Part shown: piece after piece, positions 1-8,475 of the stretch
Numbering within the stretch: position 1 is the stretch's first letter
How the letters are laid out: every line of letters starts with the position of its first letter
DNA from: Echinicola rosea
GTDB lineage: Bacteria > Bacteroidota > Bacteroidia > Cytophagales > Cyclobacteriaceae
Reading direction: 5' to 3'
Length of the DNA stretch: 64,000 nt
Assembly: GCF_005281475.1 (NCBI RefSeq)
Contig: NZ_CP040106.1
Coordinates: 191,501 to 255,500, forward strand
Notes under the pieces: generated by a model
Seen by the model: the letters and a program-made list of their open reading frames with translations, nothing else
Databases searched by the model: none
What the model was told of the DNA's origin: nothing
Translations under genes and position numbers: made by a program

Positions 1-123
1 TCCTTCCGCTATTGTCATCACGCCGTGATTGGAAGTCTGTGCATTGGCTATGTCACAAACCACCATCAGTATCATTATGGCCAGACTAGCGATAAGCGAT
101 ATGTTATTCCTTCCTGGCATCAT
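1..123 (-). CDS. Secreted protein of unknown function (N-terminal fragment, cut by the window edge)
   Basis: Only the first 41 codons are inside the window. They encode a typical signal peptide: a short basic N-terminus, a hydrophobic stretch rich in Ile, Leu, Met and Val, then a DIANAQ cleavage region followed by TSNHGVMTIAEG. The first ATG overlaps the TGA of the upstream OmpA-family gene as ATGA, and a second in-frame ATG follows at once, so translation is probably coupled. The position behind porP/sprF and the OmpA-family gene suggests an envelope or secreted protein of the same unit. Nothing in the mature part is enough to name a family. Confidence 0.7.
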   Translation of the reverse strand, partial: MMPGRNNISLIASLAIMILMVVCDIANAQTSNHGVMTIAEG

Positions 124-2435
124 TTAATTTCAATTATTATTTCCTGTAGTCCTGTATCAAAAGAGGCCATCCGAGACTGGTGTTTGGTACCCTGAACTTC
201 CTCTACATTCTCAAACCACTCCTTGGACAACCTTTTGGAGGAAATCCCTCTCCCCGTCAAATAGTCCACGGACATAGATGCCCATTTCTCAAAAACTGCT
301 TGATCAGAAGCTCCTAAAAAACGTAAAACCACCTTTGGATTCATCTGCAAAAACAGCTTTAATCGCTCTAACGTCATCAACTGCTCTCCACCAAGGGCAT
401 CTTCTTCTGGCTCAAAATCCAATTTGTCCGCCTCTGCTTTTTTGAGCAATTCGTCCAAGGAACTGGTAAGTGAACAGTAATCCTTGTACTCCTTGTGATT
501 GGCCAACCAATCATCGACAGCAACTTTAAGCACGAGTTCACTTCGTCTGTTAAGTTGATGTTGGTCTTCGCTGCAGTCCTTGCCATCAGGACAATCTACT
601 GCCAAGCGTCCTTCTCCAAACCAATTGACATTTATCCGTTCTTTGGGTATTCCCTTTCCTACCATATAATCCTCCACTGACTTTGCCCTGCTCTTACTCA
701 GTCGCTGATTGTAGCGATCGGTAGCCCTAGAGTCCGTATGGGAACTCACATCCAAGGACAATCGGGGATACATCTTCATAACTTCCACTACATCATCTAG
801 GATATCATGCTCAGTCCTTCGGATAAGGCTCCTGTCCAAGTCATAATAGATGATTTCTGTAATGGCTATATCAGCCGCGGGGATCTTGGCCAAATAGTAT
901 GTTCTTTTGATGGTTCCGGAATCCAACCCGACACTCGATATACTCTTATCGTACACAGGAAAGTAGCCTTCAAGATCGATTTTGATCTCATAATTTTGCT
1001 CTGCTGACAAATCCGCAAGAAACGTCCCCTCCTCTTTTCTTTTCCATTCCACACTATCACCGTCGATTTGGTGAAGGACCACTGGGGCATTTTCCAAAAC
1101 ATTTCCATCGCAATCCATCACTTTTGCCAATAGCTTTCTCCGAGCGGGAAGCAATTGATAAATATCATCAAGACCTTCTTCTCCTTTTCTGTTTGAACTT
1201 ATATAGATTTCTTCGTCACCGTACTGTCGGTAAGCAAAGTCATCACTGACCGAATTGACTTTCTCCCCCATATTGACTGCTTGGCCAAAGACCTCACCTG
1301 TGAGTGACCTAGCAGAAAAAATATCTAAGCCTCCGTATCCGGAATGGCCATCTGACGCAAAATAGAATTTACCTTTATATGCAAAGGGATCCCTTTCATT
1401 GGACTTGGAATTGATCCTCTCCCCTAAATTTGCCGGAGCAGAAAAAATAAACCTGTCACCTTCTTTATAATAGGTAACATAGTAAATATCGTAACCTCCG
1501 TATCCGCCTTCCATGTTGGACGCAAAGTATAATCGACTGGTCTCCTGATCAGCAAAAGGCGTAATCAGGCCATACTTGAGTGGTGAATTCCGTGGAAATG
1601 GCTGGGCAAACAAGAGCCTGCCGTCTTTATTGATTGCACCGTAATACAACTCGGGCTGTATCTCAAAGTCGCGGCTTTTCACCTCATCTTTCAGGTCCCT
1701 TGTTACCGAAAAGAACATATAATCCACTCCCTCAACAGTGACGACACTGGGGTCGCTTACATGCATAAAGCCACTGCCCTTCGTATTGACCGCATGAATA
1801 TTACCTTCAGCATCCTGGCGGTAAATCTTAAGGTAATCACGTCCAGTCCATTCATAGATCTCCTCTCCATACATCTTGTTCTTGGCATCAAACCGAAGTT
1901 TCTTCACCCGTGCCCCATCATCAAGCTTTTCTCCCCTATCTGACACAAAGTAGCGATTCCCATTTGCGTCTTTGTCAAGTATAAAATCAGCTGCTACGCT
2001 GTTGATATCCCCTAGATACTTTACCGGATCCTCTCCTCCTGTTTTAGAAACAGGCTTATAGTTTACTGGCTTGTGTTCTTTATCCGTTATCCTGTTTTCT
2101 GACAGGTAATCCAATATTTCTTCTCTCTGGCCTATCGCTAGGGCTGCATCCAAGAAACCCGTAATGTCCTCATCTGTGTATTCTCCACTAAAAGCAAAGG
2201 CCTTCTTGTACCATTCAATGGAAAGGTCGTATTCATTGTTTTTTGAATGACAAAATGCAGCATTCTGGGCTGAAGTATAGGTAGGCCTTTTTTCATAGGC
2301 CTTTTCATACACCTCAGCAGCCACTTTATAATTCATCTGCGTCTTTTGCTGATCTGCATACCTGAGCAATGAATATTGGGCATTTGCAGTCAAAGCCACC
2401 AATAAAATCGATATGATTAAAACAACTCTCTTCAT
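120..2435 (-). CDS. OmpA-family outer-membrane protein with TPR, PD40 propeller and OmpA-C domains (PorE/SprF-partner type)
   Basis: A protein of 771 residues, probably anchored in the periplasm or outer membrane. It starts with a signal peptide ending TANAQ, then TPR-like helices (about 20-105), PD40/WD40-like blades (about 150-430) with repeats such as FASNMEGGYGGYDIYYV and FASDGHSGYGGLDIFSA, a carboxypeptidase-regulatory-like segment (about 435-510) and an OmpA peptidoglycan-binding domain (about 535-640, motif SHTDSRATDRYNQRLSKSRA). The last 130 residues resemble a second, decayed OmpA-like fold (VVLRFLGASDQ, then VDYLTGRGISSKRL). The start chosen is the ATG two bases after the porP stop; an in-frame ATG four codons earlier lies inside porP. 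Known relatives sit beside PorP/SprF and serve type IX secretion or gliding; a role here is inferred. Confidence 0.85.
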   Translation of the reverse strand: MKRVVLIISILLVALTANAQYSLLRYADQQKTQMNYKVAAEVYEKAYEKRPTYTSAQNAAFCHSKNNEYDLSIEWYKKAFAFSGEYTDEDITGFLDAALAIGQREEILDYLSENRITDKEHKPVNYKPVSKTGGEDPVKYLGDINSVAADFILDKDANGNRYFVSDRGEKLDDGARVKKLRFDAKNKMYGEEIYEWTGRDYLKIYRQDAEGNIHAVNTKGSGFMHVSDPSVVTVEGVDYMFFSVTRDLKDEVKSRDFEIQPELYYGAINKDGRLLFAQPFPRNSPLKYGLITPFADQETSRLYFASNMEGGYGGYDIYYVTYYKEGDRFIFSAPANLGERINSKSNERDPFAYKGKFYFASDGHSGYGGLDIFSARSLTGEVFGQAVNMGEKVNSVSDDFAYRQYGDEEIYISSNRKGEEGLDDIYQLLPARRKLLAKVMDCDGNVLENAPVVLHQIDGDSVEWKRKEEGTFLADLSAEQNYEIKIDLEGYFPVYDKSISSVGLDSGTIKRTYYLAKIPAADIAITEIIYYDLDRSLIRRTEHDILDDVVEVMKMYPRLSLDVSSHTDSRATDRYNQRLSKSRAKSVEDYMVGKGIPKERINVNWFGEGRLAVDCPDGKDCSEDQHQLNRRSELVLKVAVDDWLANHKEYKDYCSLTSSLDELLKKAEADKLDFEPEEDALGGEQLMTLERLKLFLQMNPKVVLRFLGASDQAVFEKWASMSVDYLTGRGISSKRLSKEWFENVEEVQGTKHQSRMASFDTGLQEIIIEIK

Positions 2436-2437
2436 AA

Positions 2438-3406
2438 CTAAAACCATCTTTGGTTTCTCATTTTGACTTTCTTTGGAGACAAATAATAGCCCAAGGAAAT
2501 TTCGTGGGAATTGTGCCTTTTATTCTGTAGGACATTCATATTCACATCATAGGCATAGCCGACCCTGAAATTCTCTACAGCGAAAATCTCCACGATCAAG
2601 GCCACAGCATTTCGGTTGCTCAAATTCTCTGGAAGGTTGCTTTTCCAAGCTTTTGTATTCGTCCTGTAGGATCCTCCAAGCCAGAGCCTGTCATAAAACA
2701 AGAACAAAGCATTAAGGTCTATATTGGTAGGGGCACCCTTTACTTCTTTGACCAAAAAAGATGGTTTAAAGGATAAATTATCCGCAATGGGCACCAAACC
2801 ACCAGCTGTGAAATAAAAATGAAATGCCTGATAGCCTCGACCAACCCCCTGTTTTTCAAACACTTTGTTATTAATGACATTATAGGCACTGATTCCTACA
2901 TAAAAATTTGAAGTATTATAGAATAACCCCAAATTCAGGTTTGGATCGAGTACATTGACAACTCCCCGGCTAATATTTTCATCATCTTCATGTACCGCTT
3001 CTAGCATACTGAAGTCTATCCGATAGTCAGAAACCCCTGCACTGATTCCTAATCCCAAAAACCCCTCATAACCTACCTGAATGCGGTATGCATAGGTCAA
3101 CATGGCTCCAGTGGTCTTGGAGGGTCCCAGTTCGTCATGTAAAAAAGAAATGCCAAAGCCCATTGTCCCTTCATTGGCACTGAAATCGGCCGATAAAGAC
3201 ATCGTCCTGGGAGCCCCAGGGAAATTGGCCCATTGAGAGCGGTAGGTGGACTGAATATATCCTTCCTCCTTGTAGCCTGCGTATCCAGGATTAATATAAA
3301 GACCATTAAATATGTATTGGCTAAACTGGGGAAGTTGTTGAGCATGCCCTTCCATGATGCCCAAGGCAAACATAATTAGGACTGCTACTTTTAATAATTT
3401 TCCCAT
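2438..3406 (-). CDS. PorP/SprF family type IX secretion system outer-membrane protein
   Basis: 322 residues with a signal peptide (cleavage near GHAQQ, about residue 23) followed by the family's hallmark opening LPQFSQYIFNGLYINPGYAG and a beta-barrel made of alternating aromatic strands, ending YDVNMNVLQNKRHNSHEISLGYYL. PorP/SprF proteins are outer-membrane parts of type IX secretion or gliding machinery; many paralogues per genome each handle a specific secreted adhesin. The gene is first in a unit with the OmpA-family gene only two bases downstream. With several paralogues expected, this copy is probably a substrate-specific SprF-like protein and not the core PorP, but sequence alone cannot decide. 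Confidence 0.9.
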   Translation of the reverse strand: MGKLLKVAVLIMFALGIMEGHAQQLPQFSQYIFNGLYINPGYAGYKEEGYIQSTYRSQWANFPGAPRTMSLSADFSANEGTMGFGISFLHDELGPSKTTGAMLTYAYRIQVGYEGFLGLGISAGVSDYRIDFSMLEAVHEDDENISRGVVNVLDPNLNLGLFYNTSNFYVGISAYNVINNKVFEKQGVGRGYQAFHFYFTAGGLVPIADNLSFKPSFLVKEVKGAPTNIDLNALFLFYDRLWLGGSYRTNTKAWKSNLPENLSNRNAVALIVEIFAVENFRVGYAYDVNMNVLQNKRHNSHEISLGYYLSPKKVKMRNQRWF

Positions 3407-4149
3407 AGCTCAAAGCATTTAATTCTTAAATTGGATTATTCTCATTCCAATGATCTAATTGCATCGTGCCGGCATTTTTGAGTGGATAAAAAAGAACTAC
3501 TATCATTTATTACCACTTATAAACCATTCGACTACATACAAATGTCATTTATACAAATAACATAAGTTTTTTTATTAATTGATAAAAATCACATACGCAG
3601 ATGTACGCAAACTGGTAAGTTATAACTACGCATTCATACTCAAAATTATTTATATACAATAAAAAATTCTTATAGTTAATTTTTATAGCATAAAAAACAT
3701 TTAATAACACAAATATTTCACATAAATGTAAAAATTAAAAAATACATTGAAAGCCAAATAATCAAACCTAAAAATAATTATATTTAAATAGCGTATAGAA
3801 CAGATTTCTTGCGAAATCAGTTAAATAAAACCACTTCATTGCTTACACAAATAAAACATCTCTTTTAAGTAGAAATCGCCAAATTTAACTGCACGTATTT
3901 TATTTTCCTTCATCCTGTTTGGTCATTTTCCGGATCAAGGCATACTTCTGCGTGGGGGCTCAAAACAATTTTAAGCTACAGACTATAAGGATGAGCACCG
4001 ATTTACAATTGCTCAAGAGTCCTATCTGCGTTAACCACATCTATCTCCGGTAGAAGTACTGGGTGTAGCGAAACCTGAAGAGCGGTGAAAAGAAAAATAC
4101 CGATGACCGCTGGCATTCACTTTACATTTATTAAGGCCTCAGAGCCTGA
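3407..4149. other. Gene-free spacer upstream of porP/sprF
   Basis: About 740 bases without a credible gene on either strand. The part from 3480 to 3880 is extremely AT-rich with poly-A/T tracts, suited to a promoter/upstream region for porP. The part from about 3900 to 4140 has more balanced composition and could hold an unrecognised RNA or a decayed gene; I could not match it to tmRNA, SRP RNA, 6S RNA or a tRNA. Confidence 0.5.
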
Positions 4150-4209
4150 AAAAACCCAAACACAAATGGGGAGACTGTTTGGCTTTGCAGCCCTACACCC
4201 TCCCCATTT
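4150..4209 (-). terminator. Probable terminator of the HIT-family gene
   Basis: Read on the minus strand, AAATGGGGAG pairs perfectly with CTCCCCATTT (outer stem 4164-4173 with 4200-4209), with a small GGCT/AGCC hairpin inside, and a run of six T follows about eight bases after the stem. It lies 19 bases after the HIT stop codon. The U-tract is offset from the stem, so the terminator call is moderate. Confidence 0.5.
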
Positions 4210-4227
4210 GAATATGTTAAATGTTCC

Positions 4228-4620
4228 TTATAATTCAGCTTTTATCCGAGCAGCTATCTCCGCCAGCTCATCATCACCTAACTTTAACTTAGGCCGTGTA
4301 AAATTGATATCATCCATGGTATTCAAAGGCACCAAATGGACGTGGACATGAGGCACTTCCAATCCAATTACCGCAACCCCTACCCGTGTACATTTGATTG
4401 CCTTATCCACTCCCTTTGCAACTTTTTTAGCAAAAATATTCAGCCCTGAGAGTATTTCATCTTCTAGGTCAAAAATATAATCAACCTCCTTTTTGGGAAC
4501 AACCAGCACATGCCCCTTTACCAAGGGCATAATGTCCAGAAACGCGATAAAATCTTCATCTTCCGCCACGATATGGGCGGGGATTTCTCTATTAATAATT
4601 TTTGTAAAAATGCTTGCCAT
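4228..4620 (-). CDS. HIT-family nucleotide hydrolase/transferase (HINT-like)
   Basis: 130 residues, the usual size for a bacterial HINT protein. It carries FTKIINREIPA and EDEDFIAFLDIMP at the N-terminus, GHVLVVPKKEV in the middle and the catalytic histidine triad HVHVHLVP at residues 91-98. HIT proteins hydrolyse nucleoside phosphoramidates or similar nucleotide bonds in the cytosol; the physiological substrate is not known. It follows greA, but a strong hairpin terminator between the two suggests only partial read-through. Its ATG lies 10 bases after the T-run of that terminator. Confidence 0.9.
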   Translation of the reverse strand: MASIFTKIINREIPAHIVAEDEDFIAFLDIMPLVKGHVLVVPKKEVDYIFDLEDEILSGLNIFAKKVAKGVDKAIKCTRVGVAVIGLEVPHVHVHLVPLNTMDDINFTRPKLKLGDDELAEIAARIKAEL

Positions 4621-4629
4621 GGGATAAAA

Positions 4630-4661
4630 ATAAAAAATCCCGAATGGAAAACCATCGGGAT
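4630..4661 (-). terminator. Rho-independent terminator after greA
   Basis: On the minus strand ATCCCGATGG, loop TTTT, CCATTCGGGAT (one unpaired T) is followed by TTTTTATTTTTA. It starts 9 bases after the greA stop and ends just before the HIT start codon. Confidence 0.8.
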
Positions 4662-4669
4662 CGTGTTTT

Positions 4670-5143
4670 TTAGTAAGTAATATCTAGTACTTCAAATTCT
4701 ACGACTCCTGCAGGCGCATTTATCTGTGCAACTTCTCCTACTTTCTTGCCCAAGAGGCCTTTTCCAAAAGGTGAAGCCAAGGAAATTTTATTGGCTTTCA
4801 GGTCTGCTTCCTCTTCCGACACCAAAGTATAGGTCACCGTCATGCCATTTTTTACGTTTTTTATTTTCACTGTGCATAGGATCCCTACTTTAGAGGTATC
4901 CATTTTGGAATTGTCCAGCACGCGGGCATTGCCGATCACCCCTTCCAACTTGGCTATTTTCAATTCAAGAAGTCCTTGCGCATCTTTAGCGGCATCATAC
5001 TCAGCGTTTTCACTCAGGTCCCCTTTATCTCTTGCCTCAGCGATCTGCTTGGCAATATCCTGTCTTCCTTTGGTCTTTAGTTCCTGAAGTTCATCCTTCA
5101 GTTTTTTAAGCCCCTCTTCAGTATAATATTGTACTTGTCCCAT
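4670..5143 (-). CDS. greA: Transcription elongation factor GreA
   Basis: 157 residues from the ATG giving MGQVQYYTEEGLKKL; an upstream in-frame ATG adds six residues that do not fit the family. An N-terminal antiparallel coiled coil (about 8-75) carries the acidic tip motif DKGDLSENAEYDAAK, and a C-terminal FKBP-like domain ends with SPFGKGLLGKKVGEVAQINAP. GreA inserts its coiled coil into the secondary channel of RNA polymerase and stimulates transcript cleavage in backtracked complexes. The gene is flanked by terminators on both sides, so it is probably transcribed alone. Confidence 0.95.
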   Translation of the reverse strand: MGQVQYYTEEGLKKLKDELQELKTKGRQDIAKQIAEARDKGDLSENAEYDAAKDAQGLLELKIAKLEGVIGNARVLDNSKMDTSKVGILCTVKIKNVKNGMTVTYTLVSEEEADLKANKISLASPFGKGLLGKKVGEVAQINAPAGVVEFEVLDITY

Positions 5144-5164
5144 AGTCTTATAATTTATCAAAGT

Positions 5165-5203
5165 GTGAAAAATAAAAGAACGGTCTCATTTCTGAAGACC
5201 GTT
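5165..5203 (-). terminator. Rho-independent terminator upstream of greA, after the 2-hydroxyacid dehydrogenase gene
   Basis: Minus-strand stem AACGGTCT/AGACCGTT (5179-5186 with 5196-5203), loop of nine bases, followed by CTTTTATTTTT. It closes the unit rsmA-mgtE-dehydrogenase about 95 bases after the last stop codon. Confidence 0.8.
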
Positions 5204-5297
5204 TCTCTTTTCCACTTGTATCTTGTGTATAGCGCAAATATAAGTATATATTGACGACAAAGCAATTTTACCCATTGGATTTATAGGCCAAACCACC

Positions 5298-6233
5298 TCA
5301 TTCTGCCAAAAATTCACCCGAAATCTTCTTCACGAGCACTTCATTGATCTTTTTATAAGATTGGAAAGTCCATCCTGCTATATGCGGAGTAAACACCACA
5401 TCTGTGCGCATCACTAACTTATCAAAAGAACGCTTCTGGAGGGGCGTTAAGGATTGAAGCTTTTCATTTTCGAGCACATCAAGCAAGGCACCTTTTAGGA
5501 TCCTTTTTTCCAACGCCTCGTTTAATGACTCCAGGCTGACCACCTCTCCTCTCGCCGTGTTGATAAGGTAAAATGGCTTGCTAAAATCATCCAACACCTC
5601 TACGGTGAAGAAATCCCTCGTTTCAGAAGTGAGTGGCACATGGATACTGAGTACATCTGCCTTTTGCTGAATATCCTCAAAAGTCGCCTCTGTGGCATAT
5701 TCATCACTGTAATTTTCCAAGTACTTATCATAGGCCAAAACCTCAACACCAAAACCACTAAGCCTGCGGGCAAAGGCCTTTCCCATATTGCCATAGCCAA
5801 AAACCCCCACGGTCTTACCCTGAAGCTCTTCACCTCTGTTGCCTTCCCGGTCCCATATTCCTTGGCGCACTTCTCTATCTGCATTCTGGAGGTTATTGAA
5901 AAGCATCAGCAGCATCGCAACGGCGTGCTCAGCCACCGCGTCCCGGTTCCCTTCGGGTGCATGAAAAAGCCTTATGCCATGCTCACGGATATAGTCCAAG
6001 TCTATCTTATCCAATCCTGCCCCTGCCCTACCGATGAATTTTAGCTTTTTGGCCTTCTCCATCAGTGCCTTGTCCATTGGAGTCTTTGACCTGATGATCA
6101 ACCCTTCATAATCTCCAATGATTTCTTCTATCTCCTCCCTGGTGATCTTTGGGCTATAATTCACCTTAAAGCCTTTGGCCTCCAGTAAAGGAGTAATACT
6201 GGCGTGCATTTCGTCAATTATCAGTATGTTCAT
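5298..6233 (-). CDS. D-3-phosphoglycerate dehydrogenase-like 2-hydroxyacid dehydrogenase
   Basis: 311 residues of the NAD-dependent D-isomer 2-hydroxyacid dehydrogenase family. The Rossmann motif FGYGNMG lies near 146-152, the substrate-binding Arg is in NTARGE near 229, the acid is in DVLENE, and the catalytic His is H284 in PHIAGW. The start RAGAGLDKID at about 68 is typical of SerA. It lacks the C-terminal ACT domain of long SerA enzymes, so it belongs to the short form. Serine synthesis from 3-phosphoglycerate is the best guess; a glyoxylate/hydroxypyruvate reductase is possible. It is the last gene of a unit with rsmA and mgtE. Confidence 0.85.
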   Translation of the reverse strand: MNILIIDEMHASITPLLEAKGFKVNYSPKITREEIEEIIGDYEGLIIRSKTPMDKALMEKAKKLKFIGRAGAGLDKIDLDYIREHGIRLFHAPEGNRDAVAEHAVAMLLMLFNNLQNADREVRQGIWDREGNRGEELQGKTVGVFGYGNMGKAFARRLSGFGVEVLAYDKYLENYSDEYATEATFEDIQQKADVLSIHVPLTSETRDFFTVEVLDDFSKPFYLINTARGEVVSLESLNEALEKRILKGALLDVLENEKLQSLTPLQKRSFDKLVMRTDVVFTPHIAGWTFQSYKKINEVLVKKISGEFLAE

Positions 6234-6283
6234 CTATCTGTAGATTAAAAACCTGGCCAAACCAAGTTTTCTATTGTTAACTT

Positions 6284-7651
6284 TTAAAGATTAAGGAGCA
6301 TCATGGCCACTAAAAAGTAAACTGCCAGGCCCAGCAGGTCATTTGCAGTGGTGATAAACGGGCCGGAAGCCATCGCAGGATTGATGCCAAATTTGTCCAA
6401 AACGATCGGGGTCACCGTCCCCATGAACGATGCCAAAAGCACTACACTGAACAATGCAAATCCCACCACGACTCCAAACTTCATCTCATTGCCATAAACG
6501 AATACCACCGTGCCAAAAACAACGGCACCAAGCACTATGCCATTGAGCACGGCCACCAGCAGTACTTTAGCAAATCTCCTCCCAATACTCTCCGCAAAGA
6601 CCGACTTCGCCGCAAGGGATTGTACGACCAGTGAGGAAGATTGGATCCCGACATTCCCCCCGGTCGCGGTGATAAGCGGTATAAACGAGGCCAGCTGTAT
6701 GTACTTGCTCAGCCCATCATTGAACACCCCAATGATCCTTGCGCCCATCAATCCGCCAAAAATCCCTATCAATAGCCACGGCAAACGTGCCTTCGAAAGC
6801 CGGAACACAGAATCCGACTCCTCTACGTCATCGGAAATACCGGTCATCGCCTGCATGTCTTCTTCCGTCTGCTCTCTGATCACATCCAACACATCATCTA
6901 CCGTAATCCTCCCTACAAGTTTGTTTTTGGCATTGACCACAGGAAGTGCTTCAAGATCGTATTTACGCATAATCTCGGCGATTTCCTCTTCATCCATATA
7001 GGTAGGCACCGACATGATATCTTCTTCATAAATATCCTTGATTTTGGTATTTGCAGATCCCAAAATAATTTTCTTTAGCGCCACTCTACCCAAAAGGCTC
7101 TCTTTATTATCCACCACATAAATGGAATAAATTTTCTCCACATTCTCTGCTTGCCTTCGGATTTCGTCTATGGTCTGGACAACGGTCCAGTTAAGATTGG
7201 CCTTGATAAACTCCTTAGCCATCAGCGCACCGGCACTTCCTTCTTCATACCGCAACAGCTCCATGATGTGGCCAGCTTTCTCTTTTTCTTGAAGATGGCT
7301 GATCACATCTTCCCGGTCTTTCACTACTAGCTGATGCAGGATATCCACCGCATCATCAGACTCCATAGAATCAAGCAATACAGCCAATTCATCTGATTCC
7401 ATCTCTTGGACCAGCTTAAACTGCGATTCCTCATCCAGTTCAATAAGCACGTCTGCAGCAAATTCACGCTCAAGTATCCTCAGCACAAACAGTACTTCTT
7501 CCATCTCCAGTTCGTCCAGCAGTGAAGCCACATCAGCCTCATTGGTTCCCTCCAAGGATTCCAAGATACCATCGATGTTCTCCTCCTCAATACCTGTCCT
7601 AAAGGATTCCAAGTACTCTCTTGAGAGCTCAAATTCTCTTATTCTTTCCAA
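6284..7651 (-). CDS. mgtE: Magnesium transporter MgtE
   Basis: 455 residues with the full MgtE layout: acidic helical N domain (about 1-135), two CBS domains (about 140-265, for example IMRKYDLEALPVVNAKNKLVGRITVDDV in the second), a plug helix and five membrane segments (about 285-455). The pore motif TATGGNVGIQSS and the last-segment acidic residue in TTANDLLGLAVYF are present. MgtE is an inner-membrane Mg2+ channel gated by cytosolic Mg2+. Its start overlaps the end of rsmA by 13 bases, so the two are translationally linked. Confidence 0.95.
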   Translation of the reverse strand: MERIREFELSREYLESFRTGIEEENIDGILESLEGTNEADVASLLDELEMEEVLFVLRILEREFAADVLIELDEESQFKLVQEMESDELAVLLDSMESDDAVDILHQLVVKDREDVISHLQEKEKAGHIMELLRYEEGSAGALMAKEFIKANLNWTVVQTIDEIRRQAENVEKIYSIYVVDNKESLLGRVALKKIILGSANTKIKDIYEEDIMSVPTYMDEEEIAEIMRKYDLEALPVVNAKNKLVGRITVDDVLDVIREQTEEDMQAMTGISDDVEESDSVFRLSKARLPWLLIGIFGGLMGARIIGVFNDGLSKYIQLASFIPLITATGGNVGIQSSSLVVQSLAAKSVFAESIGRRFAKVLLVAVLNGIVLGAVVFGTVVFVYGNEMKFGVVVGFALFSVVLLASFMGTVTPIVLDKFGINPAMASGPFITTANDLLGLAVYFLVAMMLLNL

Positions 7652-8421
7652 GACATTTCCAGTTTATTGGTTAGTGAAATAAAAGCTGATACATCTAGCT
7701 GTTCTGCACGCTTGTCCAAAATGGGGTCTTGTTTCATTTCATCAGACAGCCCTAGCGATTTCAACGCATTCCTTAAGGTCTTTCGCCTCGTGCTAAAGCC
7801 CTGCTTTACCACCCTAAAAAACAACTTTTCGTTGCAATCCAGCATTTCGGTTTTATTTCGCTTTAGCCGGATCACACCACTGTTTACTTTTGGAGGGGGA
7901 TCAAAAACGGCTGGCGGAACGGTAAATAAATATTCTATATCATAGTAAGCCTGCAAAAGCACGCTCAGAATACCGTAATTCTTATTGCCATGGGGAGAGG
8001 CTATCCGTTCGGCCACCTCCTTTTGAAGCATACAGACCACTTCTGCCACATTATTCCGGACTTCCAAAATTTTGAAAAATATCTGGGACGAAATATTGTA
8101 TGGAAAATTACCAGCTACGATGTACCTTCCAGCAATAACCCTTCCAAAATCATATTTCAGGAAATCGGCATCAATAATTTTTTCATCCAATTGGGGATAT
8201 TTCTTGTGCAGGTAAGCAATCGATTCCTTGTCAATGTCCACCAAATATAATTCCCAGTCCTGCTCAAGCAGAAAGTCGGTCAGTACCCCCATCCCCGGAC
8301 CTATTTCCAAAACCTTCTTGACTCCCATGTGTCCTGTTACGGACATGGCAATCCTTTCAGCTATCCCAAGGTCTTTCAGGAAGTGCTGTCCAAGGTGCTT
8401 TTTCGCTCTGACCTTCTCCAT
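7639..8421 (-). CDS. rsmA: 16S rRNA (adenine1518-N6/adenine1519-N6)-dimethyltransferase (KsgA)
   Basis: 260 residues, normal length. SAM-binding motifs are visible: KKHLGQHFLKD at the N-terminus, VLEIGPGMGVLTDFLL near 40, and the adenine-dimethylase motif NFPYNISSQIFFKIL near 105. The enzyme dimethylates two adjacent adenines in helix 45 of 16S rRNA during small-subunit assembly. The gene is divergent from the aminopeptidase gene; the 54-base spacer must carry both promoters. It is first in the unit rsmA-mgtE-dehydrogenase. Confidence 0.96.
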   Translation of the reverse strand: MEKVRAKKHLGQHFLKDLGIAERIAMSVTGHMGVKKVLEIGPGMGVLTDFLLEQDWELYLVDIDKESIAYLHKKYPQLDEKIIDADFLKYDFGRVIAGRYIVAGNFPYNISSQIFFKILEVRNNVAEVVCMLQKEVAERIASPHGNKNYGILSVLLQAYYDIEYLFTVPPAVFDPPPKVNSGVIRLKRNKTEMLDCNEKLFFRVVKQGFSTRRKTLRNALKSLGLSDEMKQDPILDKRAEQLDVSAFISLTNKLEMSWKE

Positions 8422-8475
8422 CTTTATTTGTCTGATAAAATTATACTAAATTGCCAATCAAAATTAAGACAATAT

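Noticed and set aside
3900..4200. tmRNA or SRP RNA because of a GGGGGCT segment
   Set aside because: No tRNA-like ends, no tag frame, no SRP GGAA-tetraloop domain.
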